Assembly (NCBI RefSeq): GCF_035956715.1
Contig: NZ_CP108381.1
Span: forward strand, 4,248,001 to 4,312,000
Length of the DNA: 64,000 nt
Source of the DNA: Nocardia sp. NBC_01329
GTDB taxonomy: Bacteria; Actinomycetota; Actinomycetes; Mycobacteriales; Mycobacteriaceae
Direction of reading: 5' to 3'
Shown: piece by piece, positions 35,761 to 43,860 of the stretch
Position numbering within the stretch: position 1 is the first letter of the stretch
How the letters are laid out: each line of letters starts with the position of its first letter
The notes under the pieces: generated by a model
Databases searched by the model: none
What the model saw: only the letters and a program-made list of their open reading frames with translations
Told to the model about the DNA's origin: nothing
Position numbers and translations under genes: made by a program

Positions 35761-36969
35761 TCAGCCGGCCACATCCCGGACGACACCGTCGGCCAGTAAC
35801 CGTCCACGGTCGGTGAGGACCAACCGCCCGCCGGTGAGGGTGGCCAGTCCGTCGGCGGTGGCCGACTGCGCCGCGGCCTTACCGGCCGCGTCGAGGTCGG
35901 CGAGCGGCAGACCGGTACGGAGGCGCAGGGCGAGCATGACGCGCTCGAGGTAGCGGTCGGCGGCAGTCAGGTTCTCCCAGTCCGCGGCGGGCAGCCCGCC
36001 GGCGGCCACTCGGTCGGCGTAACGCGCCGGATGTTTCACATTCCACCAGCGCACTCCCCCGAGGTGGCTGTGTGCGCCCGGTCCGGCGCCGAGCCAGTCG
36101 CCGCCGTCCCAGTAGCCGAGGTTGTGCCGGCAGCGCGCATCCTCGCCGGCCGCCCAGTTCGATACCTCATACCAGGTGAGTCCGGCGGCTTCGAGCCGCG
36201 CGTCGATCCGCTCGTAGCGAGCGGCGAGCACATCGTCGTCGGGGGCGGGCAGTTCACCGCGACGCACCCGGCGGGCCAGTGCGGTGCCGTCCTCGACGAT
36301 GAGCGAATAGGCCGAGACGTGGTCGACGCCCGCGTCGAGTACCGCGTCCAGGCTCGCGTCCAGGTCGCTGTCGCGTTCGCCCGGAGTTCCGTAGATCAGG
36401 TCGAGGTTCACATGATCGAATCCGGCAGCCCGTGCTTCCCGGGCGGCGGCGACCGCACGGCCGGGGGTGTGGGTGCGGTCCAGGAAGGCCAGCACGTGTG
36501 GGGCGGCCGATTGCATGCCGAGCGAGATGCGGGTGAAACCGGCCGCGCGGATCCGCTCGAAGAATTGCGGTGAGGTCGACTCCGGGTTGGATTCGGTGGT
36601 GACCTCGGCGTCCGGGGCGAGGTCGAATTGCGCCCGGATCGCATCGAGTACGCCGGCCAGTCCGTCTCCGCCGAGCAGGGAGGGGGTTCCACCGCCCACG
36701 AAGACCGTTGCCACCGGCGGTGTCGCGGTGGGCAGCGCCGCGAACTCCCGGGCGGCGGTCGCCAGCTCTCCACGCAAGGCTTCCGCCCATGACTGTGTCG
36801 AGGCCGAAGTGCCCAGTTCGCCGGCGGTGTATGTGTTGAAATCGCAGTATCCGCAGCGGGTCGCGCAGAACGGTACGTGGACGTAGATACCGAAGGGCCC
36901 GCCGCCGAAATCGCGCAGCACCGGAGCGGATGTGTCGGTGTGCGGTGCGGTGGTGGCGGCGGGACTCAC
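35761..36969 (-). CDS. hemW: Radical SAM heme chaperone HemW
   Basis: HemW, often annotated as an oxygen-independent coproporphyrinogen oxidase, delivers heme to target proteins. The radical-SAM cysteines are Cys35, Cys39 and Cys42 (FCATRCGYCDF). The extra cysteine of true HemN is absent, as in HemW. Other blocks are FVGGGTPSLL, TTESNPEST, RISLGMQSA and the C-terminal HemN-like domain (CRHNLGYWDGGDWLGAGPGA). It is 402 residues long. The GTG at 36969 has its Shine-Dalgarno sequence almost touching it, so the start is not certain. It is divergent from the sulfite reductase operon. Confidence 0.94.
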   Translation of the reverse strand: MSPAATTAPHTDTSAPVLRDFGGGPFGIYVHVPFCATRCGYCDFNTYTAGELGTSASTQSWAEALRGELATAAREFAALPTATPPVATVFVGGGTPSLLGGDGLAGVLDAIRAQFDLAPDAEVTTESNPESTSPQFFERIRAAGFTRISLGMQSAAPHVLAFLDRTHTPGRAVAAAREARAAGFDHVNLDLIYGTPGERDSDLDASLDAVLDAGVDHVSAYSLIVEDGTALARRVRRGELPAPDDDVLAARYERIDARLEAAGLTWYEVSNWAAGEDARCRHNLGYWDGGDWLGAGPGAHSHLGGVRWWNVKHPARYADRVAAGGLPAADWENLTAADRYLERVMLALRLRTGLPLADLDAAGKAAAQSATADGLATLTGGRLVLTDRGRLLADGVVRDVAG

Positions 36970-37176
36970 TCCTCCAGTGTGACCGTGCGCGGATCCGCCT
37001 TCGACGATCGGGGTGTACTGGTTCGCGGTACAGGCCTGGCGGGCCGGTCGAACTTTCGGATACCACCGCCGGTGGAAATATGACAGCCGTCACAAATAGA
37101 CCCGGCGAACCAGGGAATTTCCCGCTCGTTCGCGGGAAATACTGGTAGGGCGGTCGGAACGCGGGCATCGGCATGG

Positions 37177-37189
37177 CACAATGAGTCGC
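37177..37189 (+). promoter_or_regulatory. Probable -10 box of a leaderless promoter
   Basis: The hexamer cacaat (37177-37182) ends seven bases before the ATG at 37190, the distance expected when transcription starts on the A of the start codon. No strong -35 box is visible. Confidence 0.5.
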
Positions 37190-37282
37190 ATGCGCGCATC
37201 AGGAGTACGACTTGTGGCACGTCGCCACGTCGATTACAAGCGCGTCTGCAGCGCCTGTTGTCTGTCCGGTTCCGCCCGGTAG
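37190..37282 (+). CDS. Cysteine-containing leader peptide of the sulfate-reduction operon
   Basis: A 30-residue open frame starts at the ATG at 37190 (an ATG at 37181 is also in frame) and ends in TAG at 37280-37282. The peptide reads MRASGVRLVARRHVDYKRV and continues CSACCLSGSAR, with three cysteines in four positions near the end. Actinobacterial leader peptides with this RRHVD...CC pattern precede sulfur genes, and in mycobacteria such leaderless ORFs act as cysteine-responsive attenuators of the operon that begins with the sulfite reductase gene. When charged tRNA-Cys is scarce, ribosome stalling at the cysteines would favour expression. It lies about 130 bases before sir. The function is inferred from position and pattern. 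Confidence 0.85.
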   Translation: MRASGVRLVARRHVDYKRVCSACCLSGSAR

Positions 37283-37335
37283 CTCAGCTGCGCCTCTTCC
37301 CGGATTCCCGGCGATATTCCGATTCGAGGATTTCG

Positions 37336-37375
37336 GCCCGCTGACACCGCGGGCGCGAGTCAGCCCCTCGCGCCC
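37336..37375 (+). promoter_or_regulatory. Mutually exclusive hairpins between leader peptide and sir
   Basis: The stem gcccgc/gcgggc (37336-37341 with 37349-37354) and the longer stem gggcgcgag/ctcgcgccc (37351-37359 with 37367-37375) share bases 37351-37354, so only one can form. This is the arrangement expected of an attenuator that responds to ribosome position on the leader peptide. The sir ribosome-binding site lies about 27 bases downstream. Confidence 0.6.
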
Positions 37376-37413
37376 TCAGCACGGATCAAGCCCAACCCAG
37401 CAGGAGCGACTTC

Positions 37414-39147
37414 ATGACGTCGAGCACCGACGCCACCACCCCCGCGAAGGCCGAGGCCCCCGCCGCACGTCCTACGCGCGCTCGTACCGGTAAACCGGTT
37501 CGCCGCCGCGCCGAGGGCCAGTGGGCGCTCGGCTACCGCGAACCGCTCAACCCGAACGAACAGTCCAAGAAGGACGACAACCCGCTCAACGTCCGCACCC
37601 GGATCGAGAACATCTACGCCAAGGGCGGATTCGACAGTATCGACAAGGGCGATCTGCGCGGCCGTTTCCGCTGGTGGGGTCTGTACACCCAGCGTGAGGA
37701 AGGTTACGACGGCAGCTGGACCGGCGACGAGAACATCGACCTGCTCGAAGCGAAATACTTCATGATGCGCGTCCGCTGCGACGCCGGCGCATTGAATGTC
37801 GCGCAGTTGCGCACGCTCGGCGGGATCTCCACCGAGTTCGCCCGCGATACCGCAGACCTCTCCGACCGGGAGAACGTGCAATACCACTGGATCGAGATCG
37901 AGGACGTCCCCGAGATCTGGCGCCGCCTCGAATCCGTGGGTCTGCAGACCACCGAGGCCTGCGGCGACTGCCCGCGTGTGGTGCTCGGTTCCCCGCTGGC
38001 GAGTGAGTCGCTCGACGAGATCCTCGACCCCACGCCCGCGATCGACGAGATCGTGCGCCGCTATATCGGCAAGAAGGAGTACTCCAACCTGCCGCGCAAG
38101 TTCAAGACCGCGATCTCCGGTCAGCAGGATGTGGTGCACGAGATCAACGATGTGGCGTTCATCGGCGTCGAACATCCCGAGCACGGTCCCGGCCTGGACC
38201 TGTGGGTCGGCGGCGGCCTGTCCACCAACCCCATGCTGGCCCAGCGGGTCGGCGCGTGGGTGCCGCTGGACGAGGTGCCGGAGGTCTGGGAAGCGGTGGT
38301 GAGCCTCTTCCGTGACTACGGCTACCGGCGCCTGCGCACCAAGGCGCGGCTGAAGTTCCTGATCAAGGACTGGGGTATCGAGAAGTTCCGCCAGGTCCTC
38401 GAGGACGAGTACCTGAAGCGCAAGTTGATCGACGGTCCGGCACCGGAGCAGCCGAGCCGCCCGATCGACCATGTCGGCGTGCAGAAGTTGCGCAACGGGC
38501 TGAACGCGGTCGGCTTCTCACCCATCGCGGGCCGGGTCTCGGGCAGCATCCTCACCCAGGTCTCCGAGGCGGTGGAGCGCGCCGGGTCGGACCGGATCCG
38601 GTTCACCCCGTATCAGAAGCTGATCGTGCTCGATATCGCCGACGACAAGGTCGAGCAGCTCATCGCGGAATTGGAACCGCTGGGGTTGCAGGCGCGGCCC
38701 TCGGTCTGGCGGCGCAATCTGCTGGCCTGCAGCGGGATCGAATTCTGCAAGCTGTCCTTCGTCGAGACCCGCAAACGCTCCCAGGTGCTGGCACCGGAAC
38801 TGGAACAGCGACTCGCCGATATCAACGCCGAACTCGATGTGCCGATCACCATCAACATCAACGGCTGCCCGAACTCCTGCGGCCGGTCACAGATCGCCGA
38901 TATCGGTTTCAAGGGCCAGCTCGTCGACGACGGCGACGGGAATCAGGTCGAGGGCTTCCAGGTTCATCTGGGTGGCAGCCTCGGCCTCGACAGCAGCTTC
39001 GGACGCAAACTGCGTCAGCACAAGGTGACCAGCGCCGAACTCGGTGACTACATCGAGCGCGTGGTCCGCAACTTCGTCGAACACCGCGAAGGCGAGGAAC
39101 GGTTCGCGCAGTGGGCCGTTCGCGCCGAGGAAGCCGATCTGCGATGA
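37414..39147 (+). CDS. sir: Ferredoxin-dependent assimilatory sulfite reductase (SirA/NirA type)
   Basis: The enzyme reduces sulfite to sulfide with six electrons, using siroheme and a [4Fe-4S] cluster; the 577-residue protein corresponds to M. tuberculosis Rv2391. The two nitrite/sulfite reductase halves are present. The cluster cysteines lie in LLACSGIEFCKLS and INGCPNSCGRSQ. A tyrosine in WWGLYTQREEGYDG and a cysteine in TEACGDCPRV match the pair that forms a Tyr-Cys cross-link next to the siroheme in NirA. The N-terminal 30 residues are Ala/Pro-rich and probably disordered. The ATG follows CAGGAG. The stop overlaps the cysH start (ATGA), so it heads the operon. Confidence 0.96.
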   Translation: MTSSTDATTPAKAEAPAARPTRARTGKPVRRRAEGQWALGYREPLNPNEQSKKDDNPLNVRTRIENIYAKGGFDSIDKGDLRGRFRWWGLYTQREEGYDGSWTGDENIDLLEAKYFMMRVRCDAGALNVAQLRTLGGISTEFARDTADLSDRENVQYHWIEIEDVPEIWRRLESVGLQTTEACGDCPRVVLGSPLASESLDEILDPTPAIDEIVRRYIGKKEYSNLPRKFKTAISGQQDVVHEINDVAFIGVEHPEHGPGLDLWVGGGLSTNPMLAQRVGAWVPLDEVPEVWEAVVSLFRDYGYRRLRTKARLKFLIKDWGIEKFRQVLEDEYLKRKLIDGPAPEQPSRPIDHVGVQKLRNGLNAVGFSPIAGRVSGSILTQVSEAVERAGSDRIRFTPYQKLIVLDIADDKVEQLIAELEPLGLQARPSVWRRNLLACSGIEFCKLSFVETRKRSQVLAPELEQRLADINAELDVPITININGCPNSCGRSQIADIGFKGQLVDDGDGNQVEGFQVHLGGSLGLDSSFGRKLRQHKVTSAELGDYIERVVRNFVEHREGEERFAQWAVRAEEADLR

Positions 39148-39908
39148 AACCCGCGAGCGTGGTGACGGGAGAACCCACTGTGACAACCGAGCAGAAACAG
39201 TTGCCGACCAAATTGAGCACCGAGGAACTGCGGGCCCTGGCCGAACGTGGCGCCGCCGAACTCGGCCCGGACGCCTCGGCCGCGGAGCTGCTGCGCTGGA
39301 CCGACGAGAACTTCGGTACCGGCTATATCGTCGCGTCGAATATGCAGGACGGGGTGCTTGTCCAGCTGGCCGCCGAGGTCCGGCCCGGCGTGGACGTACT
39401 TTTCCTCGACACCGGCTACCACTTCGCCGAGACGATCGGCACCCGGAACGCTGTGGAAGCGGTGTACGGGGTGAACGTGGTGAACGCCCGCCCGGAACAG
39501 TCGGTCGCCGAACAGGACGCGCTGCTGGGCAAGGATCTGTTCGCCCGGAACGCGAACGAATGCTGCCGCCTGCGCAAGGTGGCGCCATTGACCGGTTCGC
39601 TGGCGCCGTACAACGCGTGGGTCACCGGGATCCGGCGGGTGGAGGCCCCCACCCGCGCGAACGCTCCGCTCATCTCCTTCGACGAGGGCTTCGGGCTGGT
39701 GAAGATCAACCCGATCGCGCCCTGGTCCGACGACGAGATGCAGGACTACATCGAAAAGCATTCGATTCTCGTCAATCCCCTGGTGGAGGAGGGGTATCCG
39801 TCCATCGGCTGCGCTCCGTGCACACGGAAGCCGGAGCCGGGTTCCGATCCGCGAAGTGGCCGCTGGGCCGGCCTCGCCAAGACCGAATGTGGGTTACACG
39901 CCTCATGA
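39144..39908 (+). CDS. cysH: Adenylylsulfate (APS) reductase
   Basis: CysH reduces APS to sulfite and AMP. The 254-residue protein carries the [4Fe-4S] cysteines of the APS-specific type (ECCRLRK and GCAPCTRKP) and the catalytic C-terminal ECGLH. The PAPS-reductase/PP-loop domain includes IVASNMQDGVLVQLAAEV and FLDTGYHFAETIGTRNA. Because the cluster motif is present, no APS kinase is needed, consistent with a CysN that lacks a CysC domain here. The ATG at 39144 overlaps the sir stop; a GTG at 39179 is an alternative. It overlaps cysD by four bases. Confidence 0.96.
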   Translation: MKPASVVTGEPTVTTEQKQLPTKLSTEELRALAERGAAELGPDASAAELLRWTDENFGTGYIVASNMQDGVLVQLAAEVRPGVDVLFLDTGYHFAETIGTRNAVEAVYGVNVVNARPEQSVAEQDALLGKDLFARNANECCRLRKVAPLTGSLAPYNAWVTGIRRVEAPTRANAPLISFDEGFGLVKINPIAPWSDDEMQDYIEKHSILVNPLVEEGYPSIGCAPCTRKPEPGSDPRSGRWAGLAKTECGLHAS

Positions 39909-40837
39909 CCGACGTATTCACCACCGAACGCTCCGTCGGACTGTCGGATTTCGACACCCTGGCCGCGCTGGAATCGGAAGCCATCCACATCTTCCGCGAG
40001 GTCGCGGGCGAGTTCGAACGCCCGGTGATCCTGTTCTCCGGTGGTAAGGACTCCACCGTCCTGCTGCATCTGGCGCTCAAGGCCTTCTGGCCGGCCCCGC
40101 TGCCGTTCGCGCTGCTGCACGTGGATACCGGGCACAACCTGCCCGAGGTGCTGGAATTCCGCGACCACGTGGTCGAGAAGTACGGCCTGCGGCTGCATGT
40201 GGCGAGCGTCGAGGATTACCTCGCCGACGGCCGGCTCACCGAACGCCCGGACGGTATCCGCAATCCGCTGCAGACCGTTCCGCTGCTGGACGCCATCACC
40301 GAGAACCGTTTCGACGCGGTCTTCGGCGGCGCCCGCCGCGACGAGGAACGTTCCCGTGCCAAGGAGCGGATCTTCTCGCTGCGCAACGCCTTCGGCCAGT
40401 GGGATCCGAAGCGGCAGCGGCCCGAACTGTGGAACCTCTACAACGGCCGGCACGCCCCCGGCGAGCACGTGCGGGTGTTCCCGCTGTCCAACTGGACCGA
40501 ACTCGATATCTGGCGCTATATCGCCCGCGAGAACGTGGAACTGGCCACCATCTACTACGCGCATCAGCGTCCGGTGTATCAGCGCGACGGGATGTGGATG
40601 ACCCCCGGCAGCTGGGGTGGTGCGCGTGACGGCGAGGTTCTCGAGACCCGCTCGGTGCGGTACCGGACCGTCGGTGACGGCTCCACCACCGGCGCCATCC
40701 TGTCCGACGCCGCCGACAACGAAGCCATCCTGGCCGAGGTCGCCGCTTCCCGGCTGACCGAACGCGGCGCGACCCGTGGCGACGACCGGGTCTCCGAAGC
40801 CGCCATGGAAGACCGCAAACGAGAGGGTTATTTCTGA
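39905..40837 (+). CDS. cysD: Sulfate adenylyltransferase subunit 2
   Basis: With CysN it forms ATP sulfurylase, making APS from sulfate and ATP. The 310-residue protein has the PP-loop SGGKDS at 45-50, LHVDTGHNLPEVLEFRD, FGGARRDEERSRAKERIFS and the C-terminal DRKREGYF that is typical of CysD. It overlaps cysH by four bases and ends two bases before cysN, so all are translated from one mRNA. Confidence 0.97.
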   Translation: MTDVFTTERSVGLSDFDTLAALESEAIHIFREVAGEFERPVILFSGGKDSTVLLHLALKAFWPAPLPFALLHVDTGHNLPEVLEFRDHVVEKYGLRLHVASVEDYLADGRLTERPDGIRNPLQTVPLLDAITENRFDAVFGGARRDEERSRAKERIFSLRNAFGQWDPKRQRPELWNLYNGRHAPGEHVRVFPLSNWTELDIWRYIARENVELATIYYAHQRPVYQRDGMWMTPGSWGGARDGEVLETRSVRYRTVGDGSTTGAILSDAADNEAILAEVAASRLTERGATRGDDRVSEAAMEDRKREGYF

Positions 40838-40838
40838 T

Positions 40839-42167
40839 ATGTCCGACCTACTGAGGCTGGCCACCGCCGGTTCTGTCGACGACGGCAAGTCCACCCTGGT
40901 CGGGCGTCTGCTCTACGACACCAAATCCGTGCTCGCCGACCAGATCGACGCGGTGACCCGGGCGTCGGTGGACAAGGGCCTGTCCACCCCCGACCTGTCG
41001 CTACTGGTGGACGGTCTGCGGGCCGAACGCGAACAGGGCATCACCATCGATGTCGCCTACCGGTACTTCGCGACCCCGCAGCGGTCGTTCGTCCTGGCCG
41101 ATACTCCGGGGCATGTGCAGTACACCCGCAACACCGTCTCCGGGGCTTCCACCGCGCAGCTGGTGATCCTGCTGGTGGACGCGCGCAAGGGCGTTATCGA
41201 GCAGACCCGCCGCCATGCCGCGGTGCTGGCGTTGCTGGGGGTGCCGAAGCTGGTGCTGGCGGTGAACAAGATCGACCTCGTCGGCGTCGACGAGCCCAGC
41301 GAACAGGCGCAGCAGGCCGCGGCCGCCAAAGTCTTCGCGGAGATCTCGGCGGAGTTCTCGCACCTCACCCGCACCCTCGGCTGGCCGGACGAGGACGTCC
41401 TGGAGATCCCCGTATCGGCGCTGAACGGCGACAATATCGCCACCCGCTCCGATCGGACTCCGTACTACAGCGGCCCGTCGCTGATCGAGCATCTCGAATC
41501 GGTACCGGTGGACGCGGACAACTCCGGCGAGCACGCGGTGGGCCTGCGCTTCCCGGTGCAGTATGTGATCCGGCCGCGGACACCGGAGTATCCGGACTAC
41601 CGGGGCTACGCGGGCCAGATCGCGGCGGGCTCGGTGGCCCCCGGCGACGAGGTGGTGGTGCTGCCCTCCGGCATCCGCACCACCGTCGAGCGGATCGACA
41701 CCCCCGACGGCGAACTGGCTGTCGCCCAAGCCGGTCGCAGTGTGACGCTGATACTGGCCGACGAGGTCGATATCTCGCGCGGCGACACCATCGCCTCCCC
41801 CGGTGACGCGCCGGAACCGGTCGAGACCTTCGATGCCACCGTCTGCTGGCTCGGCGACAAACCGCTGCGTCCCGGCGCCCGGCTGCTGCTCAAGCACGGA
41901 ACCCGCACCACTCAGGCGATCGTCGGTGCGCTCACCGAGCGCTTCGACGAACAGCGCCTGGCCGCCGACCCGGATCCGGAAACACTCTCGCTCAACGATA
42001 TCGGCCGGATCTCGGTACGGGTCGCCGAGCCGATCGCTGCCGACGACTACCGGACCAACCGGCACACCGGCAGTTTCCTGCTCATCGACCCGGCGGGCGG
42101 GAACACGCTGGCAGCGGGCCTGGTCGGCGATGCACTCACAGCGGTCGAGGTCGGAACCGAGGCTTGA
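40839..42167 (+). CDS. cysN: Sulfate adenylyltransferase subunit 1 (GTPase, without APS kinase domain)
   Basis: CysN is the EF-Tu-like GTPase that drives the sulfurylase reaction. G1 is GSVDDGKST (11-19), G2/G3 include QGITIDVAYRYFATPQRSF and ADTPGHVQYTRN, and G4 is NKID. Two beta-barrel domains follow. At 442 residues it lacks the C-terminal CysC kinase found in the mycobacterial CysNC fusion, which fits APS being reduced directly by CysH. The ATG lies just behind the cysD stop. An open frame from 40776 overlaps cysD and is not used. Confidence 0.96.
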   Translation: MSDLLRLATAGSVDDGKSTLVGRLLYDTKSVLADQIDAVTRASVDKGLSTPDLSLLVDGLRAEREQGITIDVAYRYFATPQRSFVLADTPGHVQYTRNTVSGASTAQLVILLVDARKGVIEQTRRHAAVLALLGVPKLVLAVNKIDLVGVDEPSEQAQQAAAAKVFAEISAEFSHLTRTLGWPDEDVLEIPVSALNGDNIATRSDRTPYYSGPSLIEHLESVPVDADNSGEHAVGLRFPVQYVIRPRTPEYPDYRGYAGQIAAGSVAPGDEVVVLPSGIRTTVERIDTPDGELAVAQAGRSVTLILADEVDISRGDTIASPGDAPEPVETFDATVCWLGDKPLRPGARLLLKHGTRTTQAIVGALTERFDEQRLAADPDPETLSLNDIGRISVRVAEPIAADDYRTNRHTGSFLLIDPAGGNTLAAGLVGDALTAVEVGTEA

Positions 42168-42916
42168 TGCCGAGCAGTCCCACACTGGTGGCGGTGGCAC
42201 ACGGCAGCCGGGATCCCCGGTCCGCCGCCACCGTCGCCGCACTCTTGGAACAGGTTCGGGCCGCACGTCCCGGGACGCCGACCCGCCTGGCCTTCCTGGA
42301 CCTGAACGCACCGGTGGTCGGACAGGTACTGGAATCCGTCGCCGCCGCCGGGGAGACCCACGCGGTGGTCGTTCCGCTGCTCCTGGGCAGCGCCTTCCAT
42401 GCCCGGGTGGATCTGCCGGCACTGCTGGCCGGCGCCGCCACTCGCCACCCGCGGCTACGGCTCACCCAGGCCGAGGTATTCGGTGCCGACCCGCGCCTGC
42501 TCGAGCTACTGCACGAGCGGGTCCGGACGGCGTACACCGAACGCGGCTGGGATACCGAGCCCGAACGGCTCGGTATCGTGCTGGCCGCGGTCGGGTCGTC
42601 CTCGACGATCGCGAACCGGCAAACCGGTCGGCTGGCGCTCGGATTCGCCGACCGCACCGGTATTCCCACCGAAGTATGCTTCGCCACCGCGGAACCCACA
42701 CTCGCACAGGCCTCGGCGCGAGTGCGTGCCCGCGGCGCCGACCGCCTCCTGGTCGCCCCCTGGTTCCTGGCCCCGGGCCTGCTCACCGACCGGCTGCGCG
42801 ACCAGGATCCGCTGCTGCCGCATGCCGGGGTCCTCGCACCGGATCCGGCGCTGGCAGATATCGTCTGGGACCGCTACGACAACGCGCTCGCCCGCGCATA
42901 CCCGCTATCGGCCTGA
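42167..42916 (+). CDS. Sirohydrochlorin chelatase-like protein (CbiX/SirB family)
   Basis: This family inserts iron or cobalt into sirohydrochlorin, the last step of siroheme synthesis. The 249-residue protein is a two-domain CbiX-like fold: the first half has VAVAHGSRDPRSA and AFLDLNAPVVGQVL, the second ends near RLLVAPWFLAPGLLTDRL. It corresponds in place to Rv2393 of M. tuberculosis. The ATG shares one base with the cysN stop (TGATG). Its position in the sulfite reductase operon argues for siroheme supply. Metal choice is inferred. Confidence 0.9.
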   Translation: MPSSPTLVAVAHGSRDPRSAATVAALLEQVRAARPGTPTRLAFLDLNAPVVGQVLESVAAAGETHAVVVPLLLGSAFHARVDLPALLAGAATRHPRLRLTQAEVFGADPRLLELLHERVRTAYTERGWDTEPERLGIVLAAVGSSSTIANRQTGRLALGFADRTGIPTEVCFATAEPTLAQASARVRARGADRLLVAPWFLAPGLLTDRLRDQDPLLPHAGVLAPDPALADIVWDRYDNALARAYPLSA

Positions 42917-42970
42917 TCCGTCACTGCCGGGCCCGGCCCGATCCGTCACTGCCGGGCCCGGCCCGATCCG
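42915..42970. repeat. Tandem 25-bp repeat at the end of the sulfate operon
   Basis: Two exact 25-bp copies of a unit starting gatccgtcactgccgggccc occur at 42915-42939 and 42940-42964, followed by the start of a third. Each holds the stem gccgggcccggc. It lies between convergent gene ends and may act as terminator. Confidence 0.75.
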
Positions 42971-42979
42971 CCACGCAGG

Positions 42980-43777
42980 TCAGAACCAGCGTTCCAGAAC
43001 TGCGGCCACACCGTCGGCGGCGACATCATCGGTGACCTCGTCGACCAGACCGTGTAACTCGACCGGCGCGTTCGCCATCGCCACCGAATGCCCGGCCCAC
43101 GCGAACATCTCACGATCGTTGAAACCGTCTCCGATCGCCAGGGTGGCAGCGCGCGGAATATCGAGCAGGCCGCGCAGGTGTTCCAGCGCCCAACCCTTGG
43201 AAACACCGTGCCGGGAAATAGTGAGCCAGGGCCCGAATTCACCGTAGACCCAACTGATCTCCGGAAGCGCCAAACTCTCCAGCAACCGGTGCATCTCGTC
43301 CGGCGCACCCTCGGGCCACCAGCAGTTCAGGCGCGGTGTGGGTTCGCTGCCCAGGGTGAGATCGTCGACCACCACGTATTCGCCGCCGGCGTAGTACTCT
43401 CCGGGGCTCATACCGGTCGCCCAGAAGCCCTGACCGACCCGTTCCGCCGTGAAGATCATGTCCGGGAAAATCTGTCGCAGCGCGCTGACGGCGGGCGCAG
43501 GATCGAAATGGTGCACCGCCACCGGGACGGCCTGCTGTATATCGATGTGCACCGCGCCGTTGGAGCAGATGGCGTGGCCCTGCACCAGGCCGAGCTCGTC
43601 GAGTACGGGCCGGGTGGAGACCACCGTCCGTCCGGTACTCACCACAACATGCGCACCGGCTCCGACAGCCGCACGCACCGCGGCGGTCACCCGGGCGCTG
43701 ACCCGGGCGCCGGTTTTCAGCAGTGTTCCGTCCACATCGAGCGCGATCAGCCGTGGTGGGCCCCCGTCATTGTCCAC
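42980..43777 (-). CDS. HAD-superfamily phosphatase (Cof type)
   Basis: The 265-residue protein has HAD motif I ALDVDGTLLKT near the N-terminus, motif II VVSTGRTV, a lysine in SRHGVSKGWALEHL and motif IV AIGDGFNDREMFAWAG, with a C2-type cap in between. Cof-type members hydrolyse sugar phosphates, nucleotides or cofactors; the substrate is unknown. It is cytoplasmic. It ends convergently with the sulfate operon. Confidence 0.93.
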   Translation of the reverse strand: MDNDGGPPRLIALDVDGTLLKTGARVSARVTAAVRAAVGAGAHVVVSTGRTVVSTRPVLDELGLVQGHAICSNGAVHIDIQQAVPVAVHHFDPAPAVSALRQIFPDMIFTAERVGQGFWATGMSPGEYYAGGEYVVVDDLTLGSEPTPRLNCWWPEGAPDEMHRLLESLALPEISWVYGEFGPWLTISRHGVSKGWALEHLRGLLDIPRAATLAIGDGFNDREMFAWAGHSVAMANAPVELHGLVDEVTDDVAADGVAAVLERWF

Positions 43778-43860
43778 CCCATAGATTGTGCCGCGACCGA
43801 CCGCCCGCCCGCATCGAGTTTTCCGGAACAGGTCGTCGGGACCGGCTTCCGCACGGCCCT

